NCBI RefSeq assembly: GCF_001642575.1
Contig: NZ_LXNG01000034.1
Span: forward strand, 124,001 to 188,000
Source of the DNA: Xanthomonas floridensis
GTDB lineage: Bacteria > Pseudomonadota > Gammaproteobacteria > Xanthomonadales > Xanthomonadaceae
DNA: 64,000 bases
Direction: 5' to 3'
Part shown: one piece after another, positions 31,516-42,087 of the stretch
Numbering within the stretch: the stretch's first letter is position 1
How the letters are laid out: the number at the start of each line of letters is the position of its first letter
Notes under the pieces: generated by a model
The model's database searches: none
What the model was told of the DNA's origin: nothing
The model's input: only the letters and a program-made list of their open reading frames with translations
Translations under genes and position numbers: made by a program

Positions 31516-31771
31516 TGTGGTTTCCTCGATTTGAACGGGTGCGCGGGACAGGCGCGCAGGACGTGCAGTTTAGCGGGGCGCGGGTGGGCGCCATGTCTGC
31601 AGCGCGCCATGGCGTGTTGCACCACGGCGTGTGTGGATGTGCGGCATGCCGGGCATGACCTTGCACGGCAGATTGCCAGTTCGCTCGCTCGATTGCGGCC
31701 CACGCTTGCACGCAGAAACTAGCGGGGGGCGGTGCAATTGGCGTCGCGATGACGCAGCCGTACATCTCGAG

Positions 31772-33193
31772 TCAGAACCAGAAACGGATGCCGGCAACGA
31801 ACTGGCTGTCGCGTGGGCGCTCACCTTCCAGCGCGTCGCGTCGCGCGGCATCGCCGAAGCTGCGGGTATGCACCCAGCCGATATACGGCGCGAAACGGCG
31901 GTTGAACTCATAGCGCAGCCGTACCCCGGCTTCCACCTGCTCCATGCCATTGCCGATCCCTCGCCGGTCATCGTCGGTGAGGGCGATGTCCGCTTCCACG
32001 CGTGGCTGCAGGATCAGCCGATTGGTGAGTAGAACGTCGTACTCGCCTTCCAGGCGCAGCGCAGCGCGGCCGCCACTGCCCAGGTATAGCGTGGCTTCGG
32101 TTTCGAACTTGTAGGGCGCCAGGCCCTGTACGCCAAAGGCGGCCCAGCTGCGACGATCACCCGGGGCAAGATCCTGGCGTGCGCCGACCAGCAGATCCCA
32201 CCACGGCGAGATCGCGTGACCGTAAAAGGCCTCGAGCGACGCGGATTGGGTGCGGCCGTTTTCCCGCGCGCCCTCGCTGCGTAACCACAGGCGGTCGATG
32301 TCGCCGCCGATCCAGGCGCGTGCCTCCCAGTCCTGGCCGGTGCCGCGATCGGTATCAACCGCTTCCAGGCGATCGAGCAGGATGTAGTGGTTGATGCCTG
32401 CGCCGTGCATCGCGTGTGCCTGCAGTGGCGCAAAGGCGGTGGCAATTTCTTCGGCGGTCAGTGCTGGAATCGGTTCGCGTGGCAGCGCCGTGCCAACCGG
32501 CGATGCAGGCGTCGGCGCGGTGTGTACACGATGGTCCATTGAATGATGCTGCATGCCGTCATGCGTGATCGAGCGGTGTTGCATCGCGTCGTGGGTCATC
32601 GGAGCAGGCTGCGATGTGCGGTCATCCGTTGCGTCGTGATGCATCTCGCTCTTTATCGAACCCTGTAACGTCGCGCCGTGCTCCGTTGCCTCAGCAGCCT
32701 GGTCGGCAGAATCATGGCCCATCGCCTCCATCGCACCGTGGTCCATCGCGGCGTGATGCATGGCGCCGTGGTCCATGCCGGCATGCGCCATCTGCGAATG
32801 ATCCATTGGCGCTGCGGTGTTCTGCTCTACCGGTTGACCATGCTGATGCCGCGGTTGTGCAGCCCCCATCGCTTCCGTCGCCGCCGAGGATTCAACAGTA
32901 TCGTTCGCAGGAGTGCCCGAGGTCTGCGTTACCGCCTGCGCTCCACCAGGATGCTGGCCGTGCGCAGACGTCATCGCAGGCGTGGTTTCCTGCGAAGAGG
33001 TCGATGCAGTAGCCGTCGCTGCCTGCGAGGCTTGCGCGTTGTATGCGCCTGCTGTGCCGCCGGTCTGCACCGCTGCTGCATGCTCGCCATGCGCAGCGGC
33101 GTTCATCGCATCATGCGTGTGGCCCTGCGCGGCCAGTGATGCGCTGAACAACCAGGTGCCCACCAGCAGTGGGCGTAGACCTGACGCGCTCAT
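31772..33193 (-). CDS. copB: Copper resistance protein B, outer membrane
   Basis: 473 residues. A signal peptide is followed by a long His/Met-rich region (about 25-245) full of MDHG, MDHS, MQHH and HAGMDHGAM units that can bind copper. The C-terminal domain (about 250-473) is a predicted CopB outer-membrane barrel, ending in a terminal Phe (VAGIRFWF). The start ATG overlaps the copA stop as ATGA (33190-33193), so an earlier in-frame start is rejected. It is the last gene of a copL-copA-copB set, of the chromosomal copper homeostasis type known in Xanthomonas. Confidence 0.92.
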   Translation of the reverse strand: MSASGLRPLLVGTWLFSASLAAQGHTHDAMNAAAHGEHAAAVQTGGTAGAYNAQASQAATATASTSSQETTPAMTSAHGQHPGGAQAVTQTSGTPANDTVESSAATEAMGAAQPRHQHGQPVEQNTAAPMDHSQMAHAGMDHGAMHHAAMDHGAMEAMGHDSADQAAEATEHGATLQGSIKSEMHHDATDDRTSQPAPMTHDAMQHRSITHDGMQHHSMDHRVHTAPTPASPVGTALPREPIPALTAEEIATAFAPLQAHAMHGAGINHYILLDRLEAVDTDRGTGQDWEARAWIGGDIDRLWLRSEGARENGRTQSASLEAFYGHAISPWWDLLVGARQDLAPGDRRSWAAFGVQGLAPYKFETEATLYLGSGGRAALRLEGEYDVLLTNRLILQPRVEADIALTDDDRRGIGNGMEQVEAGVRLRYEFNRRFAPYIGWVHTRSFGDAARRDALEGERPRDSQFVAGIRFWF

Positions 33194-35004
33194 GCTTCCA
33201 CCCGCACTTCGCGCATCATGCCCGCTTCCATGTGGTACAGCAGATGGCAGTGGTAGGCCCAACGGCCGAGCGCATCCGCACGCACGCGATAACTGCGGCG
33301 CGTGCCGGGCGGCATGTCGATGGTGTGTTTGCGAACCTGGAAATTGCCGTCGGCATCTTCCAGGTCGCTCCACATGCCGTGCAGGTGGATGGGGTGCTGC
33401 ATCATGGTGTCGTTGACCAGCACGATACGTAGCCGCTCACCGTAGCGCAGCCGCAGGGGCTCGGCCGAGGCGAACGCCACGCCATCGAACGACCATGCGA
33501 ATTTTTCCATATGCCCGGTCAGATGCAGTTCGATCTCGCGCCCGGGTTCGCGGCCATCCGGGTCTTCGAACAGGCTATGCAGATCGCCGTAACACAGCAC
33601 GCGGCGGCCGTTGTCGCGCAGGCCCACGCCGGGGTCGTCAAGACGTGGCGCGGTGGCATTGCTGCGCATGTCGATCAGTGGATTGCCATCTTCGCTGGCG
33701 GGGTGGTGGGGTGTCTTGCCGGATGTCGCGTCCGCAGCGTGCGCATGCTGGGCCGGCATCTGCATCTGCATCTGCATCGCGTGTGCGGCATGCGGGGCGC
33801 CCTGCATCGCGTCGCCTGCATGCTTGGCATGGGCTGCGTGCGTCATGCCATCGCCATGTCCCATGTCCTGCATGGTCAAGATGGCACGCGGGTCCAGCGC
33901 GGGAATCGGCGCCTGCAGGCCATGCCGCACCGCCAGCGTTCCGCAGGCAAAGCCGGTGCGTCCCATGTCCTGCGCAAATAGCGTAAAGGCGTCCTGGCCG
34001 GATGGTTCGACGAGCACGTCGAAGGTCTCGGCCGCGGCAATCCGCAGTTCGTCCACGCTGACCGGATGCACGTACTGGCCATCGGCCGCGACCACGGTCA
34101 TGCGCAGGCCGGGGATACGGATGTCGAAGTAGGTCATCGACGAGCCGTTGATGAAACGCAGCAACACCTTTTCGCCCGGCGCGAACAACCCGGTCCAGTT
34201 GCCGGCCGGCGCCACGCCGTTGAGCAGGTAGGTGTAGGTGTTGGCGTTGACGTCGGACAGGTCGGTCGGAGTCATGCGCATGCGGCCCCACATGCCACGG
34301 TCGGCCAGTGTCGCGCGCAGGCCGTCTTCGCGCGCATCGCGCAGGAAATCGCCCACCGTGCGCTGGGCGTAGTTGTCGTGGCTGGGCATCTGCTTCAGGC
34401 GGCGGAACAACGCCGCCGGGTCGAGATCGGTCCAGTCCGACAACAGCACCACATGCTCACGATCGTGGCGGTACGGCGGCGGTGTCAGCGGGTCGATTAC
34501 GATGGCGCCGTACAGGCCGGCCTGTTCCTGGAACATGGAATGGCTGTGGTACCAGTAGGTGCCGGATTGGCGCAGTGCGAAGTGGTAGTGATACTCCTGG
34601 CCCGGCGCGATGCCATCGAAGCTCATGCCGGGCACGCCGTCCATGTTGGCCGGCAGCAGCAGGCCGTGCCAGTGCACCGAGGTGGGTTGGTCGGGCAGGG
34701 TGTTGCGCACCCGCACGCTCACCGTATCGCCCTCGCGCCAGCGCAGCGTGGGCGCAGGCAGGCTCTGGTTGACGGCGATGGCAGGGCGCGTGCGCCCGGT
34801 GAAATTGACCGGCAGGCGGCCGATCTGCAGCGACTGGCTGCTGCCGCGCAGGACCGGCGTGGTCACCGCGCCGGCCGCACGCGCGTCGGCACGCCACAGC
34901 CCGGCACCGGCGGCAACACCGCCCAGCGCCAGGCCCTGCACGAAACGGCGCCGGCTGATTCCGTGGTTGGCGGTTGGGGTGAAGACAGGAGTATCGGACG
35001 ACAT
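33190..35004 (-). CDS. copA: Multicopper oxidase CopA
   Basis: 604 residues. It has a Tat signal peptide (SRRRFVQGLALGGVAAG) and three cupredoxin domains. Copper ligands are visible in HWHGLLLP, WYHSHSMFQEQ, HPIHLHGMW and HCHLLYHMEAGMM. A Met/His-rich insert (about 365-430; MQMQMQMP and repeated HAAHA) could bind Cu(I). It oxidises or sequesters copper in the periplasm. The start at 35004 has the ribosome site GGAGGT; an earlier in-frame start is rejected. It overlaps copB by four bases. Confidence 0.95.
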   Translation of the reverse strand: MSSDTPVFTPTANHGISRRRFVQGLALGGVAAGAGLWRADARAAGAVTTPVLRGSSQSLQIGRLPVNFTGRTRPAIAVNQSLPAPTLRWREGDTVSVRVRNTLPDQPTSVHWHGLLLPANMDGVPGMSFDGIAPGQEYHYHFALRQSGTYWYHSHSMFQEQAGLYGAIVIDPLTPPPYRHDREHVVLLSDWTDLDPAALFRRLKQMPSHDNYAQRTVGDFLRDAREDGLRATLADRGMWGRMRMTPTDLSDVNANTYTYLLNGVAPAGNWTGLFAPGEKVLLRFINGSSMTYFDIRIPGLRMTVVAADGQYVHPVSVDELRIAAAETFDVLVEPSGQDAFTLFAQDMGRTGFACGTLAVRHGLQAPIPALDPRAILTMQDMGHGDGMTHAAHAKHAGDAMQGAPHAAHAMQMQMQMPAQHAHAADATSGKTPHHPASEDGNPLIDMRSNATAPRLDDPGVGLRDNGRRVLCYGDLHSLFEDPDGREPGREIELHLTGHMEKFAWSFDGVAFASAEPLRLRYGERLRIVLVNDTMMQHPIHLHGMWSDLEDADGNFQVRKHTIDMPPGTRRSYRVRADALGRWAYHCHLLYHMEAGMMREVRVEA

Positions 35005-35226
35005 GACACCTCCGGTGCATCCACCGAACCGGCAGACGCAACGCATCGCTGAGAAATCCCGCATCCATCGATGCAGGGCGAAGAGCGATCAGGGCAGCCA
35101 ACACATCCGCGTGAAACGGCAGGGGCATCGACGACGTGGGAAGCGGGGGTGAACACGCGGGGCGGGAAGATCCCCGCGACCGCTACACGTACCCGGCGTC
35201 GAACGCCGCCATGGTGTCGGCTGCGC

Positions 35227-35625
35227 TCAGCCGATGGGAGGTCGAACCGGCTGTTCGGGCACCGGGCTACCACGCCCGTCGGCCGGAATCGCCGGCAGTG
35301 CCAGGCGGCCGGGCAGGCCGGCAGGTATCGCCGGCAGGGTCAGCAAGGCCAGGCTGCAGTGTTGCAGGCAGTCGCAGCTACCCAGCTTGCAGCAGTCGGC
35401 TGCGTGCGCGTGGCGGGACGCGTTGTCGGGCTGGGTCGGGGCCGGCGGCGCCATGTCCTCATGACAGGGCATGGCAGCGGCGCTTGCCGCATGCCCCGCC
35501 GCATGCGCAGCCGGCTGCGGCATGGCCATCTCCGGCATCGCCATGCCCACCGACGCCCATGCGCCGGTGGCCGTGTTGGCGACAAGGCACAGGCACAACA
35601 GCAGGCGGAGCAGGCAAGGCAGCAT
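35227..35625 (-). CDS. copL: Copper operon leader protein CopL-like
   Basis: About 132 residues with an N-terminal hydrophobic segment (1-17). It is Met/His/Cys-rich: MAMPEMAMPQ, HAAGHAA, MPCHEDM, then a Cys cluster C78, C79, C84, C86, C90 in DCCKLGSCDCLQHC. The tail is Pro-rich. Short CopL proteins upstream of copA are required for copper-induced expression in Xanthomonas; that is known for the family. Here the gap to copA is 222 bases. The start at 35625 gives a good signal sequence, though the ribosome site is weak. Confidence 0.75.
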   Translation of the reverse strand: MLPCLLRLLLCLCLVANTATGAWASVGMAMPEMAMPQPAAHAAGHAASAAAMPCHEDMAPPAPTQPDNASRHAHAADCCKLGSCDCLQHCSLALLTLPAIPAGLPGRLALPAIPADGRGSPVPEQPVRPPIG

Positions 35626-35756
35626 GGGCGCTCGCGGCGGAAACAGATGCGGCCAGCATACCATCGGCTTCCGACTGCCCCCCCGATGACCGCCTGCGGC
35701 GGGTGTGCGCCTGGCGGCGGTAGAATTGGGGTCTCTTTCGCATCACGTCCGTGCCC

Positions 35757-36860
35757 ATGTCGCAGCGCCAGTGGGTGGCCGCCGCCATCCAGAAGATCGA
35801 GGCCGATTTCAACCGTTCGGCCGATACCCATCTGATTCCCATGGACCTGCCGGGCTATCCGGGCATCGACCTGTACTTCAAGGACGAGTCCAGCCACCCC
35901 ACCGGTAGCCTCAAGCACCGGCTGGCGCGGTCGCTGTTCCTGTACGCGCTGACCAATGGCTGGCTGCGCGAGGGCCGCCCGGTGATCGAAGCCTCCAGCG
36001 GCTCCACCGCTGTGTCGGAAGCGTATTTCGCGCGCCTGCTGGGGGTGCCCTTCATCGCGGTGATGCCGGCCTCGACCTCGCCGGAAAAGATCGCCGCAAT
36101 CGCGTTCCAGGGGGGGCGCTGCCACCTGGTGGAGCGCGCCTGCGACCTGGACAGCGCCTCGCACCAGCTCGCACGCGAGACCGGCGGGCACTTCATGGAC
36201 CAGTTCACCTATGCCGAGCGCGCCACCGACTGGCGCGCCAACAACAACATTGCCGAGTCGATCTTCAAGCAGCTGGCCGAAGAGCCGCACCCGATTCCGG
36301 AATGGATCGTCTGCAGCCCGGGTACCGGCGGCACCAGCGCCACCCTGGGGCGCTATGTGCGCTACCGGCGCCACGCCACCCGCATCCTGTGCGCCGACCC
36401 GGAAGTGTCGGTGTTCTTCGACGGCTACTGCCGTGCGGTGGACGGGCAGTGCCCCAAGGAACTGGCCATCACCGGCGGCTCGCGCATCGAAGGCATCGGC
36501 CGGCCCCGGGTGGAGTCCAGCTTCATTGCCACCTGCGTGGATGAAATGATCAAGGTGCCAGACGCCTTGAGCCTGGCGGCCATGCGCCACGTCAGTGCCA
36601 CCCTGGGCCGCCGCGTGGGCGGTTCCACCGGCACCAACTTCATCGGCGTGCTGCACGCCGCGCAGCGGATGCGCGAGGAAGGCCGGCAGGGCTCCATCGT
36701 CACCATCCTGTGCGATGCCGGCGAGCGTTACGCGCACAGCTACTACGACCCGGCATGGTATGTGGCGCGCGAGATCGACACCGTCGACAGCGACGCGGCC
36801 ATTGCCAGCGCAGTGAACGGCGGCGCGTTGCCGCCGCTGCCTTGTGCTGCGCTGGAATGA
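35757..36860 (+). CDS. PLP-dependent enzyme of the cysteine synthase / cysteine desulfhydrase family
   Basis: About 367 residues, fold-type II. The PLP lysine is in [14 protein letters not shown] (K53 from this start), the substrate loop is [11 protein letters not shown], and phosphate binding is by [10 protein letters not shown]. The pattern [15 protein letters not shown] is like Cds1-type L-cysteine desulfhydrases rather than CysK/CysM, and there is no CBS domain. It could release sulfide from cysteine. An upstream in-frame GTG at 35751 is possible; no clear ribosome site decides between them. It is a single gene divergent from copL. Confidence 0.8.
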   Translation: MSQRQWVAAAIQKIEADFNRSADTHLIPMDLPGYPGIDLYFKDESSHPTGSLKHRLARSLFLYALTNGWLREGRPVIEASSGSTAVSEAYFARLLGVPFIAVMPASTSPEKIAAIAFQGGRCHLVERACDLDSASHQLARETGGHFMDQFTYAERATDWRANNNIAESIFKQLAEEPHPIPEWIVCSPGTGGTSATLGRYVRYRRHATRILCADPEVSVFFDGYCRAVDGQCPKELAITGGSRIEGIGRPRVESSFIATCVDEMIKVPDALSLAAMRHVSATLGRRVGGSTGTNFIGVLHAAQRMREEGRQGSIVTILCDAGERYAHSYYDPAWYVAREIDTVDSDAAIASAVNGGALPPLPCAALE

Positions 36861-36956
36861 CCGCCATATCGTCACGATAGATGGTGCATGCACCTGTGTG
36901 CACCGCCGCGTGCCGCTTGTCCCTTCCCCTGATTCAGTCCACCGCAGGAGCGCCCC

Positions 36957-38981
36957 ATGACCAACCCGCTGCTCGACCTCTCCGGACTGCCGTCCTTCGA
37001 TGCGATCCGCCCCGAACACGTGGGCCCGGCGATCGACCAATTGCTCGCCGAGGCCGAGGCGGCGGTGAAGGCGGCCGAACAGGTCAGCCCGGTGCGCTGG
37101 GACAGCTTCGTGGTGCCGCTGGACGATGCCACCGAGCGGCTCTGGCGCGCCTGGGGGCAGGTGGGCCATCTGCAGGCAGTGATGAACACCCCCGAGTTAC
37201 GCGAGGCCTACAACAGCAACCTGCCCAAGGTGAGCCGCTTCGGCAGCGCGCTGGGCCAGAACCTGGCGCTGTACGCGCAATACAAGGCGCTGGCGCAATC
37301 GCCGGAAGCTGCGCACTACGATGAAGCCCGGCGCAAGGTGCTGGAAAACGCGCTGCGCGATTTCCGGCTCGGCGGTGCCGAGCTGGACGACGCCGCCAAG
37401 GCGCGCTTTGCGCAGATCCAGGAAGAACTGTCGGCACTGGCGGCGAAGTTTTCGCAGAACGTGCTCGATGCCACCGATGCCTGGTCCTACGTGACCGAAG
37501 ACGACACCCAGCTGTCCGGTCTGCCGGCCGAAGTGATCGCCGCCGCGCGCGCGGCCGCAGAAAAGGACGGCGTGCCAGGGTGGAAGTTCACCCTGCAGAT
37601 GCCGTGCTACCTGCCGGTGCAGACCGATGCCGATAGCCGCCAATTGCGTGCAACGCTCTATCGCGCCAATGCCGAGCGCGCGTCCGAGTTCGGCGACGCC
37701 GCGCTGGACAACAGCGCCAATATCGATCGCATTCTCGCCCTGCGCGCAGAGCTGGCGCAGCTGCTCGGGTTTGCCAGTTACGCGGAGTATTCGGTCGCCA
37801 CCAAGATGGCGCAAAGCCCGGATGAAGTGATGGGCTTTCTGCGCGATCTGGCGGTGCGCGCCAAGCCGTATGCGCAACGCGACCGTGCCGAGCTCGAGGC
37901 CTTTGCACGCGACGAACTTGGCCTGGACGAACTGCAGGCCTGGGATCTGGCCTACGTTAGCGAAAAGCTCAAGCAGGCGCGCTACAGCTTTTCCGAGCAG
38001 GAAGTGAAGCAGTATTTCACCGAGCCGAAAGTGCTGGCCGGCTTGTTCGATGTGATCCACAGCTTGTACGGCCTGCGCGTCACGCCGGACAGCGCGCCGG
38101 TCTGGCATCCGGACGTGCGCTTTTACCGGCTCGAAGATGCGCAAGGTGCCCTGGTTGGCCAGTTCTATCTGGATCTGTACGCACGCGAAGGCAAGCGCGG
38201 TGGCGCGTGGATGGACGATTGCCGCAACCGCCGCGAGACCGCCAATGGCGTGCAGACACCGCTGGTGTACCTGGTGTGCAACTTCGGTCGCGGCAGCGGC
38301 GATGCACCGGCCACGTTCCGGCATGGCGAAGTCACCACGCTGTTCCATGAAATGGGCCACGGCCTGCATCAGTTGCTCACCCGCATCGGCGAGTTGGGCG
38401 TGGCAGGCATCAATGGTGTGGAATGGGATGCGGTGGAGTTGCCCAGCCAGTTCATGGAGAACTTCTGTTGGGAATGGGAGCGCGTGCAGGCGATGACCGC
38501 ACACGTGCAGACCGGCGAGCCGCTGCCGCGCAATTTGTTTGATCGGCTGCTGGCCGCACGCAATTTCCAGAGCGGCATGTTCACCGTGCGGCAGCTGGAA
38601 TTTGCGTTGTTCGACATGCAGTTGCACAGCAGTTTCGACCCGACGCAGGACAGCGTGCTGCAGCTGATCGAACGCGTGCGCGATGAGGTAGCCGTCAATC
38701 GTCCCCCGGCGTGGAATCGCTTCCCGCATCAGTTCAGCCACATCTTCGCCGGCGGCTACGCGGCGGGTTACTACAGCTACAAATGGGCCGAAGTGCTTAG
38801 CGCCGATGCCTACGCCGCGTTCGAAGAAGCGCCGGAACAGGTAGCTGAAACTGGCGCACGTTTTCGGCATGAAGTGTTGTCGCGCGGTGGCAGCCGCAGT
38901 GCGGCTGACAACTTCCGGGCTTTCCGGGGACGCGCGCCGAGCATCGACGCATTGCTGCGGCACAACGGCATGGCGGGCTGA
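36957..38981 (+). CDS. prlC: Oligopeptidase A, M3 family zinc metallopeptidase
   Basis: 674 residues, the normal size. The zinc motif HEMGHGLHQLL (H464, E465, H468) is present, followed by the third-ligand helix with FMENFCWEW. The YYSYKWAEVLSADAY segment near the C terminus is typical of OpdA/PrlC. It is a cytoplasmic enzyme that degrades oligopeptides, including cleaved signal peptides. It is 96 bases after the PLP-enzyme gene on the same strand, but no functional link is apparent. Confidence 0.96.
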   Translation: MTNPLLDLSGLPSFDAIRPEHVGPAIDQLLAEAEAAVKAAEQVSPVRWDSFVVPLDDATERLWRAWGQVGHLQAVMNTPELREAYNSNLPKVSRFGSALGQNLALYAQYKALAQSPEAAHYDEARRKVLENALRDFRLGGAELDDAAKARFAQIQEELSALAAKFSQNVLDATDAWSYVTEDDTQLSGLPAEVIAAARAAAEKDGVPGWKFTLQMPCYLPVQTDADSRQLRATLYRANAERASEFGDAALDNSANIDRILALRAELAQLLGFASYAEYSVATKMAQSPDEVMGFLRDLAVRAKPYAQRDRAELEAFARDELGLDELQAWDLAYVSEKLKQARYSFSEQEVKQYFTEPKVLAGLFDVIHSLYGLRVTPDSAPVWHPDVRFYRLEDAQGALVGQFYLDLYAREGKRGGAWMDDCRNRRETANGVQTPLVYLVCNFGRGSGDAPATFRHGEVTTLFHEMGHGLHQLLTRIGELGVAGINGVEWDAVELPSQFMENFCWEWERVQAMTAHVQTGEPLPRNLFDRLLAARNFQSGMFTVRQLEFALFDMQLHSSFDPTQDSVLQLIERVRDEVAVNRPPAWNRFPHQFSHIFAGGYAAGYYSYKWAEVLSADAYAAFEEAPEQVAETGARFRHEVLSRGGSRSAADNFRAFRGRAPSIDALLRHNGMAG

Positions 38982-39121
38982 TGGCGCCCGTTGCGCAGTC
39001 GTCACCTGCTACCGGCCGCTACGGCGTTCGCATTGCATTGAGGTGAGCTGTCTTATAAACGCGACGTGACGCCTCTTGGTGAGGCGCAGTGTGCAGTGGA
39101 ATAGGGCACAAGGAGAGCGCA

Positions 39122-39805
39122 ATGCAGCGACGTTTGTCATGGAGTGTGCTATGGCTGATGGCCGTGGCCCTGCCGGTTTGGGCGCAGCACGCCGGCCACG
39201 CCAACGGCCTAGTTGGCCTGCGCGCCGGGCCTGCTGAAGAGTATCGACGTGTGGGCGAAGTTCAGCCCGGCACTGCGATTCAGGTCTATGGTTGTCTCGA
39301 CAGCGGCACCTGGTGCGACGTGCGTTCACCGGAGGCACGTGGTTGGATTCCTGCGACGTCAATCGTGCTCAATCACGGTGCCCTGACGCGCGTGGTGCCG
39401 AAAGTGAAGTTCTCGCTGGACGCCTACTGGGACACGCACTATCGCGGCCGCGAGTGGACGGTCGAGAGCGAGCGTGCGTTCTGGCGTGATCACACGCCTG
39501 GGGATTCGCTTCCACTGGAGCTCCTGGCACCTGGCGAGGGCATGCCGGCGGATGGAGTGCAGTCCATGGCAAGACGCGCCAAGGCCCGAACACGGGCAGA
39601 GACCGAGCGCACCCAACGCGAGCGGGCCGAGATTGATCGCGCCGTGCAGGATCGGTACGACGCCGACAGGCGGGACGACAAGATAAAAGGCTGCGAGCGC
39701 TCGGGTGGCCAGGACAGCGCCGTGCAAAGCTGCATCTCAAACGCACGCAGCGACTACGAGCAATCGGTTCGGGAGCGAAAAAATCGCAACCAGCAAGATC
39801 GCTAG
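39122..39805 (+). CDS. Secreted bacterial SH3-domain protein
   Basis: 227 residues with a signal peptide (about 1-21, cleavage near VWA-Q). An SH3b domain follows (about 27-80): VGLRAGPAEEYRRVG, GTAIQVYGCLDSGTWCDV, GWIPATSIV. The C-terminal third (about 150-227) is a charged Arg/Glu/Asp-rich helix, probably a coiled coil, with two Cys. SH3b domains often bind cell-wall peptides. AAGGAGA lies shortly before the ATG at 39122. The function is unknown. Confidence 0.75.
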   Translation: MQRRLSWSVLWLMAVALPVWAQHAGHANGLVGLRAGPAEEYRRVGEVQPGTAIQVYGCLDSGTWCDVRSPEARGWIPATSIVLNHGALTRVVPKVKFSLDAYWDTHYRGREWTVESERAFWRDHTPGDSLPLELLAPGEGMPADGVQSMARRAKARTRAETERTQRERAEIDRAVQDRYDADRRDDKIKGCERSGGQDSAVQSCISNARSDYEQSVRERKNRNQQDR

Positions 39806-40020
39806 CCGGCTGTGCGTCGAACGAGGTCTGGCATGCACTTGGCAGGTCCGTGTGGCGGGCGCCTGGTGGCGGTACGAACCGCGCAAACCTCAGGTTGCCG
39901 CGCCTGGCCCACAGCCTCGCCCGATTGCATGCAAGACCCTGGCCGTCACTGCGTTATCGGCGCTGTGTCATCGCCGTAAACGGTGCCACCGCAGCGTGAT
40001 CGCGGCGGTGGCACCAGCCA

Positions 40021-41229
40021 TCACACCCGCCCGAACACCAGCGTGCCGTTGGTGCCGCCAAAGCCGAAGCTGTTGGACATCACCACGTTCAAGCTGGCTT
40101 CCTGGGTCTGGCGCAGGATCGGGAAGCCTTCGGCACGCGGGTCGAGTTCGTCGATATGCGCCGAGCCGGCCATGAAGCCGTCGCGCAGCATCAGCAGGCT
40201 GTAGATCGCCTCGTGCACGCTGGCCGCACCCAGCGAATGGCCGGACAGCGCCTTGGTCGAGGACAGCGGTGGCACGGTGTCGCCGAACACTTCGCGCACC
40301 GCGCCCAGCTCGGTGACATCGCCCAGCGGTGTCGATGTGCCGTGGGTGTTGAGGTAATCGATCGGGCGATCCAGCCCTTGCATGGCCATATCCATGCAGC
40401 GCACCGCACCTTCGCCGCTGGGCGCCACCATGTCCGCACCATCGGAGGTCACGCCATAGCCGAGCAGTTCGGCATGGATACGTGCGCCGCGTGCGACGGC
40501 GTGGTCGTAGTCTTCCAGCACCAGCATGCCGCCGCCGCTGCCGATGACGAAGCCGTCGCGCTGCGCATCGTAGGGACGTGAGGCCACTGCCGGGCGATCG
40601 TTGAAGCCGGTGGACAGCGCGCCCATCGCATCGAACATCACGCTCATTGTCCAGTGCAGTTCCTCGCCGCCGCCGGCGAACATCACATCCTGCGCGCCGT
40701 GCCGGATCAGATCCGCGGCCGCGCCGATGCAATGCGCCGAGGTCGCACAGGCGGCCGACAGCGAATAGCTCAAGCCGCGGATCTTGAACGCAGTGGCCAG
40801 CGAGGCGGAGACCGCCGAACACATCGTGCGCGGCACCATGTACGGGCCCACCTTACGCACGCCACGGTTGCGCAGCAGGTCGGCGGTTTCCACCTGCCAT
40901 TGACTGGATCCACCACCGGAGCCGGCGATCACCCCGGTGCGCACATCGCTGACCTGTTCGGCGCTCAGGCCCGCATCGGCGATGGCATCGCGCATGGCCA
41001 GATACGCGTACGCGCAGGCATCGCCCATGAAGCGTTTGAGCTTGCGGTCGATCAGGCTGTCCAGATCCAACGCCACCGCGCCGCCCACCTGGCTGCGCAG
41101 GCCTGCCTCGGCGTGATCGGGCAATGCAGAGATGCCGGAGCGGCCCTCGCGCAGTGCGGTGGAGACGGTGTCCAGATCGTTGCCCAGACACGAATTGATG
41201 CCCATTCCGGTGACGACGACACGACGCAT
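40021..41229 (-). CDS. fabB: 3-oxoacyl-[acyl-carrier-protein] synthase I
   Basis: 402 residues. The Cys-His-His triad is visible: C161 in [10 protein letters not shown], His in [11 protein letters not shown] and His in [12 protein letters not shown]. Position next to fabA and the fabA-overlapping start identify it as FabB, which elongates unsaturated acyl-ACPs. The start ATG shares bases with the fabA stop (ATGA, 41226-41229), so translation is coupled. Longer upstream frames belong to fabA sequence read in another frame. Confidence 0.95.
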   Translation of the reverse strand: MRRVVVTGMGINSCLGNDLDTVSTALREGRSGISALPDHAEAGLRSQVGGAVALDLDSLIDRKLKRFMGDACAYAYLAMRDAIADAGLSAEQVSDVRTGVIAGSGGGSSQWQVETADLLRNRGVRKVGPYMVPRTMCSAVSASLATAFKIRGLSYSLSAACATSAHCIGAAADLIRHGAQDVMFAGGGEELHWTMSVMFDAMGALSTGFNDRPAVASRPYDAQRDGFVIGSGGGMLVLEDYDHAVARGARIHAELLGYGVTSDGADMVAPSGEGAVRCMDMAMQGLDRPIDYLNTHGTSTPLGDVTELGAVREVFGDTVPPLSSTKALSGHSLGAASVHEAIYSLLMLRDGFMAGSAHIDELDPRAEGFPILRQTQEASLNVVMSNSFGFGGTNGTLVFGRV

Positions 41230-41744
41230 CAGAAGTTCTCCGTCGAAGTGAACATGCCCACGCGCAGATCCTTGGCGGTGTAGATCTCGCGCCCATCCAC
41301 GAGCATGCGTGCATCGCTCTGCGCCATCACCAGCTTGCGGTTGATCACGCGGCTGACATCGATCTCGTAGCTCACCAGTTTGGCGCTCGGCAATACCTGG
41401 CCGGTGAACTTGACCTCCCCGCAGCCCAGCGCGCGTCCGCGACCGGGCGCGCCGATCCAGGTCAGGAAAAAGCCGGTCAGCTGCCACATCGCATCCAGCC
41501 CCAGGCAGCCGGGCATCACCGGGTCGCCGATGAAGTGGCAGCCGAAGAACCACAGGTCCGGGCGCACGTCGAGTTCTGCGCGGATCACGCCCTTGCCATG
41601 CGCGCCGCCGGTGTCGCTGATCTCGGTGATGCGGTCGAACATCAGCATCGGGTCATTCGGCAACCGGCCGCTGTCGGGTCCAAACAATTCCCCACGCGCG
41701 CTGGCCAGCAATTGGTCGCGCGAGTACGCACTTTGACGAGTCAT
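41229..41744 (-). CDS. fabA: 3-hydroxydecanoyl-ACP dehydratase/isomerase
   Basis: 171 residues, the usual FabA length. Catalytic residues are H70 in [14 protein letters not shown] and D84 in LGLDAMW, the same numbers as in E. coli FabA. It introduces the cis double bond for unsaturated fatty acids. The start at 41744 has AGGAAACG just upstream and aligns with the family; an extension of 22 residues is rejected. Confidence 0.97.
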   Translation of the reverse strand: MTRQSAYSRDQLLASARGELFGPDSGRLPNDPMLMFDRITEISDTGGAHGKGVIRAELDVRPDLWFFGCHFIGDPVMPGCLGLDAMWQLTGFFLTWIGAPGRGRALGCGEVKFTGQVLPSAKLVSYEIDVSRVINRKLVMAQSDARMLVDGREIYTAKDLRVGMFTSTENF

Positions 41745-42087
41745 GACGAACGTTTCCTGCAAGAAGCGAAAGGCAAGGGCGGCAAGGGTGCATGAGGCCA
41801 CACGGTTCAATCAAACGTTTTATCCGTACGCATGCGTGCTGTTTTCAGGCGATTGCGCAGTGCGGCACGCAGTCGCACAGGTGCGTGCCCTGACCCGAGG
41901 CGCGCAACCAATGCCTGACCGGGAAGCTGTCATCGGCCGGCGCCACGGAGCAGTGGCGCGCACCAACCCTGCTCAATCCTTTGCAGTCGCGCCCGTTTCG
42001 CAGGTACGGCCAGGGCCTGCGCGTGCTCAAGGCGTGAGACGCAGCTGATCTATCATGGGCCACTACCTGTGGAGAGACGCCAGCTTG
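41745..42087. other. Divergent intergenic region between fabA and dinB
   Basis: 343 bases that must hold the promoters of fabAB (minus) and dinB (plus). TATCAT at 42051-42056 could be a -10 for dinB, but no matching -35 is clear, and I see no LexA-type palindrome. No gene is supportable. Confidence 0.4.

Noticed and set aside
40021..41553. Longer fabB reading frame starting inside fabA
   Set aside because: The extra 108 codons are fabA sequence in another frame; the FabB family starts at [10 protein letters not shown].
42040..42087. LexA box at the dinB promoter
   Set aside because: No palindrome of the type known for Xanthomonas LexA was found in the upstream sequence.
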